NCBI GenBank assembly: GCA_029779845.1
Contig: JAKOZT010000133.1
Location: 1-64,000, forward strand
DNA length: 64,000 nt
Direction: 5' to 3'
From: Pseudomonadota bacterium
Lineage (GTDB): Bacteria; Pseudomonadota; Gammaproteobacteria; Burkholderiales; Burkholderiaceae_C
Below, one piece after another: positions 17,801 to 23,170 of this stretch; position 1 is the stretch's first letter, and every line of letters starts with the position of its first letter. The translations under genes were made by a program, and so were the position numbers. The notes beneath the pieces are model-generated. The model saw only the letters and a program-made list of their open reading frames with translations. It did not search any database and was not told the DNA's origin.

Positions 17801-19375
17801 CGTCACCGTGCCTTGCGCCGGGTCGGCCAGCGTCGCGGCAGTCACGCTCAGCGCCTCGCCTTCGACGTCGCTGTCGTTGGCCAGCACGGCGATAGTCGCC
17901 GGCGTGTTGATCGGCGTGGAGGCGAGGTCGGGCAGCGCGATCGGTGCGTCGTTGACCGGCGTGACGTTCAGCGTCAGCGTGCTGGTCGAGGTGAGGCTGC
18001 CGTCGCTGATCGTGATGCCGATGACCGGCACCGCGCCGTTGTAGTTCGGCGCCGGCGTGAAGGTCCAGCTGCCGTCGGCCGCGATGCTGAGCGTGCCGAT
18101 GCCGCCGACGATCGCGGTGCTGCCGGCCGGGTGGCTGGCGCCGCCGAAGGTGAACGACGCGACGGACAGCGAGGGCCCGTCGACATCGCTGTCGTTGGCC
18201 AGCACGTTGCCGGTGGCGACGCTGTCTTCGGCGAGCGTGGCCGCGTCGTTCACCGCCACCGGCGCGTCGTTGACCGCGACCACGGTCAGCGAAACCGCCG
18301 CCGGCGCCGAGGTCAGCCCGCCGTTGTCGGTGACGGTGAAGAGGATGGTCTGCTCGCCGTGGAAGTCGGCGCCCGGACGGTAGATCAGCGAGGCGGCCTG
18401 CTCGGGCGTGAGCGCCTGGCCCACCGCCACCGGCGTCGTGCCGTCGGCCAGCCAGAGCGTGCCGCCGGCCGGCAGCGAGGTGACCGTGACGCCGGTGATG
18501 TGGCCGTCGACGTCGCTGCCGGTCAGGCTGATGGGCAGGCTGCCGTCTTCGTCGCCGCTGGCGCTGCCGGGCGTCGCGACCGGCGCGTCGTTCACCGCGC
18601 TCAGCGCGATGGTCGTGCCGCCGGTGGCGCTGCGGCCGTCGCCGGTGGTCAGCGTGTAGTTGAACTGGCCGACCGGCGCCGTGCCGTCGTAGTCGGCCGG
18701 CGGCACGTAGACGAGCCCGGCCAGGTCGGCCGGCGTCAGCACCGTGCCGGCGGTCACCAGCGTGCCGTCGGCCTTGTGGATCTCGCCGATCGCCGGCACC
18801 TGGTCGACGCGGATCGTCCCGTTCGCGGCGGGCCCGGTCGGCGCGCGCAGGCCGAGGTTGGCGGGCGCGCCTTCTTCGGCGGCCGAAATCGCGCTGGACG
18901 GCGCGACCAGCGCCGGCGCCTCGCCGGACGAGCCGGCGTTGGCGGTGGAGGTGCCGGTGGCCTCGGGGAAGTTGCGCAGCTCGGCGTCGCCGGTGCTGCG
19001 CGCCACCTCGGCGGTGCCCAGCAGCTCGCCGATGCGCTCGACGCGGTAGCCCTCCTGCAGCGAGCCGTCGCCGCCGCTGAAGCCGGCGGCCGGCGCGCTC
19101 TCGCGGTCGCCGCGGTTCAGGCCGGCGATCGCCTGCTCGACGTCGTCGCCCGGCGTGGCCGGCTTGGCGGCCGGCTTCTCGGTCTGCGCCGTGCGCACCG
19201 TGCCGTCGCCCGGGTTGATCTGCACGATGCCGTCTTGCGTGGTCAGGATCTGGTCGCCCTTGCGGACGATGTCGCCGACCTTCAGCAGCCTCAGCCGTCC
19301 GTCCGCGGTGCGGATCAGGGCCGTGCCCCAGATGGAAACGATCTTGCCTTCGGTGGTGCGCGCGATGACGGGCAT
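5840..19375 (-). CDS. Giant LapA/BapA-type RTX adhesin with N-terminal retention module
   Basis: This is a surface adhesin of about 4,511 residues. The N-terminus (VSIWGTALIRTADGRLRLLK, about 14-33) is a retention module of the LapA kind, followed by a LapG-like PAAG site. Next come about 35 Ig/cadherin-like modules, each opening with NDAP and rich in Thr, Val and Asp-Gly. A jelly-roll, DUF642/carbohydrate-binding-like domain (about 4022-4193), RTX calcium-binding nonapeptides (about 4320-4395) and a type I secretion C-terminus (ending KAKLVVDN) follow. No cysteine was seen and lysine is very rare. The start is set at 19375 because CAAGG lies 7 bases upstream; the ATG at 19393 (six residues longer) has no ribosome site. 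No von Willebrand A domain was recognised. Gene context supports export by the adjacent LapB/LapC transporter. Long open frames on the opposite strand are shadows. Confidence 0.95.
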   Translation of the reverse strand: MPVIARTTEGKIVSIWGTALIRTADGRLRLLKVGDIVRKGDQILTTQDGIVQINPGDGTVRTAQTEKPAAKPATPGDDVEQAIAGLNRGDRESAPAAGFSGGDGSLQEGYRVERIGELLGTAEVARSTGDAELRNFPEATGTSTANAGSSGEAPALVAPSSAISAAEEGAPANLGLRAPTGPAANGTIRVDQVPAIGEIHKADGTLVTAGTVLTPADLAGLVYVPPADYDGTAPVGQFNYTLTTGDGRSATGGTTIALSAVNDAPVATPGSASGDEDGSLPISLTGSDVDGHITGVTVTSLPAGGTLWLADGTTPVAVGQALTPEQAASLIYRPGADFHGEQTILFTVTDNGGLTSAPAAVSLTVVAVNDAPVAVNDAATLAEDSVATGNVLANDSDVDGPSLSVASFTFGGASHPAGSTAIVGGIGTLSIAADGSWTFTPAPNYNGAVPVIGITISDGSLTSTSTLTLNVTPVNDAPIALPDLASTPINTPATIAVLANDSDVEGEALSVTAATLADPAQGTVTINPDGTLAFQPATNFTGSATITYTVTDASGASSTATVTVNVGNNTPPAGADAVRSLPEDGSYVLQPGDFGFSDADAGQTLANVRIDSLPGAGTLLLNGTPLAAGALVSAAQLAAGALEFRPAANGNGVNYANFTFSVQDSAGAFDTAPNTFQFDVTAVNDAPVASSSTITVAEESVNTPLGLVAPTDVDGDALTITVTALPSVGTVTLADGTPVTNGQVLTAAQLAGLQFDAPADLPAGTTTSFAYSVSDGTTTVSAGTTINVTPVNDAPVASSTTITVAEESANTPLGLAAPTDADGDALTITITGLPAVGTVTLADGTPVANGQVLTAAQLAGLQFDAPADLAAATTTSFTYSVNDGTTAVNAGTTINVTPVNDAPVAASSTITVAEESANTPLGLAAPTDVDGDTLTITVTGLPAVGTITLADGTPVTNGQALTAAQLAGLQFDAPADLAAATTTSFSYSVNDGTTTVNAGTTINVTPVNDAPVASSSTITVAEESANTPLGLAAPTDVDGDALTITVTGLPSVGTVTLADGTPVTNGQALTAAQLAGLQFDAPADLLAATTTSFTYSVNDGTITVNAGTTINVTPVNDAPVASSSTITVAEESANTPLGLTAPTDVDGDALTITVTGLPSVGTITLADGTPVANGQVLTAAQLAGLQFDAPADLLAATTTSFTYSVNDGTITVNAGTTINVTPVNDAPLASSSTITVAEESANTPLGLTAPTDVDGDALTITVTGLPSVGTVTLADGTAVTNGQVLTAAQLAGLQFDAPADLPAAKTTSFTYSVGDGTTTVNAGTTINVTPVNDAPVASSTTITVAEESANTPLGLAAPTDVDGDALTITVTGLPTVGTITLADGTPVANGQVLTAAQLAGLQFDAPADLLATTTTSFTYSVNDGTITVDAGTTINVTPVNDAPVATSSTITVAEESANTPLGLAAPTDADGDALTITVTGLPSVGTITLADGTPVTNGQVLTAAQLAGLQFDAPADLLAATTTSFTYSVNDGTTTVDAGTTINVTPVNDAPVASSTTINVAEESANTPLGLTAPTDVDGDTLTITITGLPSVGTITLADGTLVTNGQVLTAAQLAGLQFDAPADLAAATTTSFSYSVNDGTTTVNAGTTINVTPINDAPVASSTTITVAEESANTPLGLAAPTDADGDALTITVTGLPAVGSITLADGTPVTNGQVLTAAQLAGLQFDAPADLLAATTTSFTYAVNDGTTTVNAGTTINVTPVNDAPVASSTTITVAEESANTPLGLAAPTDVDGDTLTITVTGLPAVGTITLADGTPVTNGQVLTAAQLAGLQFDAPADLLAATTTSFTYSVNDGTTTVDAGTTITVTPINDAPVAVADAATTAEDTPLSIPAATLLANDSDVDGNPLSIVSVQGAVNGTVALVGGNVVFTPAPDYHGPASFTYTVSDGNGGTSTATVAVTVSSVNDDPVATPDVASTAINVALPAIDVLSNDSDVDGDTLTVTSAALANPALGTVTINADGTLNFVPAANVSGAVVINYAIADGHGGIATSSVIVNIGTNTPPQGADATVSVAEDGSRAFAPGDFGFSDEDAGQTLAGVRIDTLPAAGTLLLNGTPVAAGTLVTLAQLSAGALSFAPAPNDNGTGYASFSFSVQDNAGAFDTSPNTITIDVTPVNDAPVASSSTITVAEESANTPLGLAAPTDVDGDALTITVTGLPSVGTVTLADGTPVTNGQVLTAAQLAGLQFDAPADLAAATSTSFSYSVSDGTVTVDAGTTINVTPVNDAPVAQPGSFTVAEDAPVVNGAVTATDADVGATLSFALNGAAPAGLVFNSDGTYSFDPSNAAYQSLAVGQSTVITVPYTVTDDAGATSSANLVITVTGTNDAPVAQATAFTVAEDAPVVSGAVTATDVDSGATRTFALNGTAPAGLTFNSSGSYSFDPSVAAYQSLGVGQSTVITVPYTVTDDNGATSTANLVITVTGTNDAPLAVVDSGALAENATLTATAATGVLANDSDIDSGDTRSVSAVSFGGTAGTVGSALNGTYGTLTLNADGSYSYSAAQPASEALAAGQTATETFSYTVRDAAGATASTTLTFTITGANDAPTITGPLAGAVTEDGTLNTGGTLVITDPDAGQSSFVAQSGVAGSYGTFAITAAGVWTYTLSNAAANVQALPGGAAPTETFTVTTADGTTRTITVTVNGTNDAPVAQPAAFTVAEDAAIVNGSVIATDVDSGSTRSFALNGAAPAGLTFNSDGSYSFDPSNAAYQSLAQGQSTVITVPYTVTDNAGATSTANLVITVTGTNDAPVAQAATFTVAEDAAVVNGAVTATDADAGAALSYALNGAPPAGLTFNSNGTYAFDPSHAAYQSLAVGQSTVITVPYTVADNNGATSTANLVITVTGTNDTPVAVADSGSLAENATLTATAATGVLANDSDIDSGDTRSVSAVSFGGTAGTVGSALNGTYGTLTLNADGSYSYSATQPASEALAAGQTATETFTYTVRDAAGATASTTLTFTITGANDAPTITGPLAGAVTEDGTLNTGGTLVITDPDAGQSSFVAQSGVAGTYGTFAITAAGVWTYTLNNAAANVQALPGGAAPTETFTVTTADGTIRTITVTVNGTNDAPVAQPAAFTVAEDAAIVNGSVTATDVDSGSTRSFALNGAAPAGLTFNSDGTYSFNPANAAYQSLAAGQSTVLTIPYTVTDNAGATSTANLVITVTGTNDAPVAQASSFTVAEDAPVVNGAVTATDADSGATLSYALNGAAPAGLTFNSNGTYSFDPSNAAYQSLGVGQSTVITVPYTVTDNNGATSTANLVITVTGTNDAPVAVANTGALAENATLTATAATGVLANDTDIDSGDTRTVSAVNFGATSGTVGSALNGTYGTLTLNADGSYSYSANRPAADALTAGQVVTETFTYTVRDAAGATASTTLTFTITGANDAPTITGPLAGTVTEDGTLNTGGTLVITDPDAGQSSFVAQSGVAGTYGTFAITAAGVWTYTLNNAAANVQALPGGAAPTETFTVTTADGTTRTITVTVNGTNDAPVAQPAAFTVAEDAAVVNGSVTATDVDSGATRTFALNGAAPAGLTFNSNGTYSFNPANAAYQSLAAGQSTVITVPYTVTDNAGATSTANLVITVTGTNDAPVAVADTGSVAENATLTATAATGVLANDSDADSGDTRTVSAVSFGATAGSVGSALNGTYGTLTLNANGSYSYAATRPAADALAAGQTATDVFTYTVRDAAGATASTTLTITITGTNDAPVAVADVGTTPEDTPISGNLLANDSDVDAGTTLAVTQFSIAGISGSFAAGSTATIAGVGTILIAANGAYTFTPAANYNGAVPVVSYTVSDGIATASSTLTLSVSAVNDAPVNSVPAAQTILEDTPRVFSSANGNAITVADVDSSTLTTTLSVANGTLTLGSTAGVTVSGNGSGTVTISGSAAAINAALNGTTFTPAANYSGSTNVTVTTSDGSASDTDTFAINITPVADAPNLTINVRGSTVSFTSSGETAANSNSTSEEVSTNPFEGWTRVNTPDSNPGGTNAIEVWTTGDTQQRQNGGNNIVVASAGNGDNFIELNDAATLVQTIGLTRTVSTQAGMVYELSLDYAGRPGFGENYTRIGVYVDGVLVQQYAATSPQNYIDWKNLQFAFVGDGANHTITIRTDATQFNDAGRGAFIDDITLTGTPGVVAGNAGSGTLTALALATFVSAPLVDGDGSETLSLTFSGLPSGATIITAANPGGYTASGGAITISGSELASAQLQFSSSVTGHLSVGVSATATESANGSTATASNTLELDVLPKFSSSDLGGDGLNNVIGTTGNDTLNGTNAADYLIGRAGNDTLNGGNGDDYLDGGAGNDTLNGGNGNDKLWGGAGNDTLTGGAGSDTFIWTLSDRGTAGSGPTDRITDFNTALPSAGGDVLDLRDLLVGEYSNGGTGNLANYIHFTTDGTATTIQISSTGAFNGSNYATATDQTIVLTTANLLSGGLTTDQQVIQDLLNKAKLVVDN
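6200..6413 (-). repeat. RTX nonapeptide block of the adhesin
   Basis: In-frame glycine/aspartate repeats (GNDTLNGGNGDDYLDGG and similar) form the calcium-binding beta-roll near the adhesin C-terminus. They precede the secretion signal recognised by type I ABC exporters. Confidence 0.9.
8744..12523 (-). repeat. Three tandem 1,260-bp super-repeats in the adhesin gene
   Basis: Units at 11264-12523, 10004-11263 and 8744-10003 each encode 420 residues in the same order. Two VCBS-like modules (NDAPVAQ...FTVAED) are followed by one LAENATLTATAATGVLAND module and one NDAPTITGPLAG module. The spacing is exactly 1,260 bases, and long stretches are nearly identical, especially around NDAPTITGPLAG. A partial fourth unit continues below 8744 with one VCBS module and one LAEN-type module. 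Confidence 0.93.
12524..12847 (-). repeat. Isolated twelfth copy of the 324-bp adhesin module
   Basis: This is one 108-residue AEESANTPLGL module, exactly 324 bp, separated from the 11-copy array. It is immediately followed by the first 1,260-bp super-repeat. Confidence 0.9.
12848..13477 (-). repeat. Second copy of a two-module block (630 bp)
   Basis: It encodes a module starting NDDPVATPDVASTAIN and a module starting TPPQGADATVSVAEDG. The same pair in the same order occurs at 17327-17953, and both pairs are followed by an AEES module. Confidence 0.8.
13763..17326 (-). repeat. Eleven tandem 324-bp modules of the adhesin
   Basis: The array is exactly 3,564 bp, or 11 x 324. Each unit encodes 108 residues opening NDAPVASS and including TITVAEESANTPLGL, LTAAQLAGLQFDAPADL and AGTTINVTPV. 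Units differ by only a few residues, for example TDVDG versus TDADG and LPSVG versus LPAVG. The first copy (17003-17326) is the most diverged, with AEESVNTPLGLVAP. Confidence 0.95.
17327..17953 (-). repeat. First copy of the two-module block (627 bp)
   Basis: It encodes modules starting NDAPIALPDLASTPIN and TPPAGADAVRSLPEDG. It is the counterpart of the block at 12848-13477, so the two copies flank the long 324-bp array. Confidence 0.8.
19082..19093 (-). other. Predicted LapG cleavage motif (PAAG) in the adhesin
   Basis: These codons encode Pro-Ala-Ala-Gly, residues 95-98 from the preferred start. The motif lies just after the retention module, at about the distance where LapA carries TAAG. 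Known LapG sites have the form x-Ala-Ala-Gly. Cleavage is inferred, not shown. Confidence 0.65.
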
Positions 19376-19605
19376 GACAGAACCTTGTTTCATATGCTGG
19401 AGGGCAGTGGCAACGGAGGGTAACCGGAAGACCTGCGTTAAATGCGTTTGATGATGCCTGGCGTGTGACGGACATCACCGGAACGCCGCTCCCGTGCAGT
19501 CATAAGGCCGCACGCCGCAGGCGTTCCGGCAACACCGGCTGATCGGGTTGTCGGCCCGCTCGGGCGGAACTTGAGGGGAGAAATGACGCGGCCTGCGCCG
19601 CCGTG
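19376..19605. promoter_or_regulatory. Adhesin upstream region with a long stem-loop
   Basis: This 230-base gap separates the end of lapC from the adhesin start. It contains a perfect 10-bp inverted repeat (19478-19487 with 19520-19529) around a 32-base loop, with a smaller GTGC/GCAC pairing inside. No T-run follows. It may partly terminate lapBC transcripts or control adhesin expression. The stretch 19430-19460 is relatively AT-rich and could hold the adhesin promoter; no clear -35/-10 pair was identified. Confidence 0.5.
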
Positions 19606-20988
19606 TCAGCGTTCGCGCAGCGCGTAGGCCTTGGCCTTGAGCACCGGCTTGAGCAGGTACGACAGCACCGACTTGTTGCCGGTGAGGATGTCGACCTCGG
19701 CGGTCATGCCCGGGATGATGGGCAGCTTGTCGTTGAAGCGCGCGCCCTTGGTGCGCACGCGGATCAGGTAGAAGGCGTTGCCCTTCTCGTCGACCACGGT
19801 GTCGGGGCTGATGTTCTCGACCTCGGCTTCCATGCCGCCGTAGATCGAGAAGTCGTAGGCGCTGAACTTCACCGTGGCGGCCTGGCCGGGCGCGATGAAG
19901 GCGATGTCCTTGGGGTGGATGCGCGCTTCGAGCACCAGCGCGTCGTCCAGCGGCACGATCTCGACGATGTCCTTGCCCGGCTGCACCACGCCGCCGACGG
20001 TATTCGCCAGCAGGCGCTGCACGCGGCCGCGCACCGGACTCTTGATCTGCGACTTGTCGACCTTGTCGGCCAGCGCCACCGCGCCTTCGTTCAGCGCGTT
20101 CAGGCGGCCGACGACTTCCGCCATCTCCTTGCGCGCCTCGTTGCGGAAGGTCAGCTCGGTCTCCTGGATCTTGCGCTGCGCCTCGCCGATGGCGGCCTGC
20201 ACGCGCGCGATCTGCGCGCCCGACTGCTCGGTCTCGCCGCGCGCGCGCGCCAGCTCGCGCTCCAGGCGCAGGATGTCGACTTCCGACACCGCGCCGCTGG
20301 CCAGCAGCGGGCGCGTCTTGGCCAGCTCCTGCTGGCTCAGATCGAGGCTGCGCTCGGCCGAGGCGCGCCGCGCGCGCATCTCGGAGAGCTCCTGCTCGCG
20401 CTGCTGCAGCTGCTGCCGGTTGATGGCCAGCAGTGTGGCCAGCTCGGTCTGGCGGCTCTCGTACAGGCGGCGCTCGTCGTCGACGATGCGCGTCTCCTCG
20501 CCGTCGGCCGCCTTGGGCGGCACGAAGGGCGTGCCTTCGGCGAGCGCGCGCAGCCGCGCCTGTCGCGCGCGCAGCGCGAAGCCCTGCGCGGCGCTCTCGC
20601 GCACGCCGGAGGTGGCGCGCGTCTCGTCGATCTTCAGCAGCAGCTGGTCGCGCTCGACCACCTGGCCTTCCTGCACCAGGATCTCGGAGACCACGCCGCC
20701 GTCGAAGGACTGCACCAGCTGCAGCTGGCGCGAGGGGATCACCTTGCCGTCGCCGCGCGTCACCTCGTCGACGTGGGCGAGCGCGGCCCACACCACCAGC
20801 AGTGCCACCACCGCCACCGCGGTGCGCACGATCGCCTGCGCGCGCTGGGTGCGCTGGCGCGACATCACCGCGTCGGCCTCGGCCTCGAAGGCGGCCAGGC
20901 CGGCGTCGGCCTCGCTCGTCGTGGCGCCGAACAGGCGGCGCGAGATCGCGGCGGTCGCCGCGTCGATTTTCTGCACGATTGCGTTCAT
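19606..20988 (-). CDS. lapC: HlyD-family membrane fusion protein (LapC-like) of the adhesin secretion system
   Basis: This 460-residue periplasmic adaptor links the inner-membrane ABC transporter to the TolC channel. It has a cytoplasmic N-terminus, one transmembrane helix (about 53-71), a biotinyl-lipoyl-like half (GGVVSEILVQEGQVVERDQL) and a long coiled-coil hairpin (about 150-310). The second lipoyl half (SPVRGRVQRLLANTVGGVV) and a beta-barrel ending in KSVLSYLLKPVLKAK match the type I HlyD C-terminus. Its ATG overlaps the lapB stop by 4 bases (ATGA), so the two are translationally coupled. Length and domain order are normal for LapC/HlyD. The adhesin gene follows 230 bases downstream in the same direction. 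Confidence 0.94.
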   Translation of the reverse strand: MNAIVQKIDAATAAISRRLFGATTSEADAGLAAFEAEADAVMSRQRTQRAQAIVRTAVAVVALLVVWAALAHVDEVTRGDGKVIPSRQLQLVQSFDGGVVSEILVQEGQVVERDQLLLKIDETRATSGVRESAAQGFALRARQARLRALAEGTPFVPPKAADGEETRIVDDERRLYESRQTELATLLAINRQQLQQREQELSEMRARRASAERSLDLSQQELAKTRPLLASGAVSEVDILRLERELARARGETEQSGAQIARVQAAIGEAQRKIQETELTFRNEARKEMAEVVGRLNALNEGAVALADKVDKSQIKSPVRGRVQRLLANTVGGVVQPGKDIVEIVPLDDALVLEARIHPKDIAFIAPGQAATVKFSAYDFSIYGGMEAEVENISPDTVVDEKGNAFYLIRVRTKGARFNDKLPIIPGMTAEVDILTGNKSVLSYLLKPVLKAKAYALRER

Positions 20989-23153
20989 GCCGCCTTCGCG
21001 ACGCGGCCGCTGGCCAGCGCCTCCATGATGCGGTCGCGCGGGCCGTCGGCCACGACCTTGCCGCCGTCGATCACGATCACGCGCGTCACCATCGCCAGCA
21101 GCGAGGTGCGGTGCGTCACCAGCACCACGGTCTTGTCCTGCGCGAAGCCGGCCAGGCGCTGCGTGATCTGCGCCTCCGAGCTGAAGTCCATCGCGCTGGT
21201 CGGCTCGTCGAGCAGCAGGATGGGCGCGTTGTGCAGCAGCGCGCGCGCCAGGCCCACGCCCTGGCGCTGCCCGCCGGAGAGGAACTCGCCGCGCTCGCCC
21301 ACCGGCAGCTCGAAGCCGCGCGGATGGCGGTTGACGAATTCCGCCAGGCCGGCGGTCTCGGCCGCCGCCAGCACCGCCGCGTCGTCGGCGTAGGGCAGGC
21401 CGAGCGTGATGTTCTCGCGCAGCGAGCCGTAGAACAGCATCACGTCCTGCGACACGCAGCCGAGGTTGCGGCGCACGTCGGCCGGGTCGAGCTGGCGAAG
21501 GTCGATGCCATCGAGCAGCACCGCGCCGTCGGTCGGCTGGTACAGCCCCATGATCAGGCGCTGGATGGTCGACTTGCCCGAGCCCACGCGCCCGATCAGC
21601 GCGACGCGCTCGCCCGGCGCGATCTTGAAGCTCAGGCCTTCGAGCGCCGCGTCCTTGCGGTTCGGGTAGGCGAAGTGCACGTTGCGGAACTCGATCTCGC
21701 CGCGCAGCTGCGGGCGGTGGATGAAGGTCTCGCCGGCCGGCCGCTCCACCGGCTTGGCCATGATCTGCTCCAGGCTCTGCATCGCGGTGCGCGCGCCCTG
21801 GTACTGCATCAGCAGCGCGATGATCTGCCCGGCCGGCGCGAGCGCGCGGCCCGACAGCATCGACACCGCGATCAGCGCGCCCATCGTCAGCTGACGCTCG
21901 CCGATCAGGTGCACGCCGACGATCACGATCGCCACCGTGGTCGCCTGCGAGAGGAAGTTGGTCAGGTAGCTCGCGCTGGCCGAGATGCCGCGCATCTTCA
22001 CGCCGGTGGCGGCGAGGAAGGCGTTGGCGCGCTCCCAGCGCGCCTGCACCACGCTCTCGGCGCCCTGCGTCTTGATGGTCTCGATGCCGGTCAGGCTCTC
22101 CACCAGCGTCGCGTTGCGCTGCGCGCCGGCGCGCCAGGTGGTCTGCGAGAGTTCGTGCAGCCGGTGCTGCAGCACCCAGCCCATCAGCAGGATCAGCGCG
22201 CCGGCCACGATCACCGGCAGCGCCAGCCAGGGCGAGATCCAGGCGATCACGACGAGGAAGAGGATCGCGAACGGCAGGTCGATCAGCGCGGTGACGGTGC
22301 CCGAGGCGATGAAGTCGCGCACCTGCTCGAAGCCGCGCAGGTTGGCCGCGAACGAGCCCACCGACTCGGGCCGCTGCTCGAGCCGCATGCCGAGCACGCG
22401 CTCCATCAGCGTGGCGGAGATCTTCACGTCGATGCGCGCGCTCGCCTCGTCGACGAAGCGGCCGCGCAAGAGGCGCATGAAGAGATCGGCGCCCAGCACC
22501 AGCACCACGCCGATCGCCAGCGCCCACAGCGTCTCGACGGCGTTGTTGGGCACCACGCGGTCGTAGACGTTCATCGAGAACATCGGGAAGGCGAGCGCGA
22601 ACAGGTTGACCAGCAGCGCGGCCCACAGCACGTCTCGGTAGACGAAGCGCTGCTCGAGGATGGCGCCCCAGAACCAGTGGCGCGACGGCAGCGGTTTGGT
22701 CTGCGCGGCCGCGCCTTCGCTGCGAGTGTCGAAGCGGAAATGCGGCCGCACGAACAGCACCACGCCGCTGTAGCGCGCGGCGAGTTCCTCGCGCGAAAGA
22801 CTCGCCGAGCCCTGGCCGGTCTCGGGCAGCAGCACGCGCGCCTCGTCGCCCTCCCAGCCGAGCAGCACGCAGGCCTTGTTGTCGGCCAGCACCAGGATGG
22901 CCGGCAGCGCGGCGGCGTCGATGGCCTGCAGCGGCGCGCGCTGCAGCTTGGTCGTCATGCCGGCGCGCGCCGCGGCGCGTTCGGCCAGTTCGATCGTCAG
23001 CCGCCCGTCGCGCAGCGGCAGCGCCGCCGACAGCGAGGCGCGCGTGGCGGCCTGGCCATGCAACCGGCACAGCTCGACCAGGCAGTCGAGCAGCGGGTCG
23101 GGGTGGATCAGGTCTTCGCGCAGGCGGACGGTGGTGGTCGGCTGGGTCGTCAT
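20985..23153 (-). CDS. lapB: Type I secretion ABC transporter (LapB-like)
   Basis: This 722-residue fused permease/ATPase powers adhesin export across the inner membrane. The N-terminal region (about 10-135) resembles a C39 peptidase domain but shows no clear catalytic Cys, as in LapB/HlyB-type transporters that bind rather than cut the substrate. Six transmembrane helices follow (about 170-450). The ATPase part carries Walker A GRVGSGKST (about 520), signature LSGGQRQ (about 625), Walker B ILLLDEP and the switch His in LVTHRTS. The gene starts 17 bases after the NUDIX stop and overlaps lapC by 4 bases. This is the adhesion-system LapB, distinct from the LPS-assembly LapB near 56 kb. Confidence 0.95.
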   Translation of the reverse strand: MTTQPTTTVRLREDLIHPDPLLDCLVELCRLHGQAATRASLSAALPLRDGRLTIELAERAAARAGMTTKLQRAPLQAIDAAALPAILVLADNKACVLLGWEGDEARVLLPETGQGSASLSREELAARYSGVVLFVRPHFRFDTRSEGAAAQTKPLPSRHWFWGAILEQRFVYRDVLWAALLVNLFALAFPMFSMNVYDRVVPNNAVETLWALAIGVVLVLGADLFMRLLRGRFVDEASARIDVKISATLMERVLGMRLEQRPESVGSFAANLRGFEQVRDFIASGTVTALIDLPFAILFLVVIAWISPWLALPVIVAGALILLMGWVLQHRLHELSQTTWRAGAQRNATLVESLTGIETIKTQGAESVVQARWERANAFLAATGVKMRGISASASYLTNFLSQATTVAIVIVGVHLIGERQLTMGALIAVSMLSGRALAPAGQIIALLMQYQGARTAMQSLEQIMAKPVERPAGETFIHRPQLRGEIEFRNVHFAYPNRKDAALEGLSFKIAPGERVALIGRVGSGKSTIQRLIMGLYQPTDGAVLLDGIDLRQLDPADVRRNLGCVSQDVMLFYGSLRENITLGLPYADDAAVLAAAETAGLAEFVNRHPRGFELPVGERGEFLSGGQRQGVGLARALLHNAPILLLDEPTSAMDFSSEAQITQRLAGFAQDKTVVLVTHRTSLLAMVTRVIVIDGGKVVADGPRDRIMEALASGRVAKAA

Positions 23154-23170
23154 GGCGGGTGGATCGCAGC

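Noticed and set aside
6551-19423. Very long plus-strand open frames (about 1,505 and 2,658 codons) opposite the adhesin gene.
   Set aside because: They mirror the adhesin repeats, have arginine/glycine-rich low-complexity translations without domains, and have no ribosome site. They result from high GC and repeated codons.
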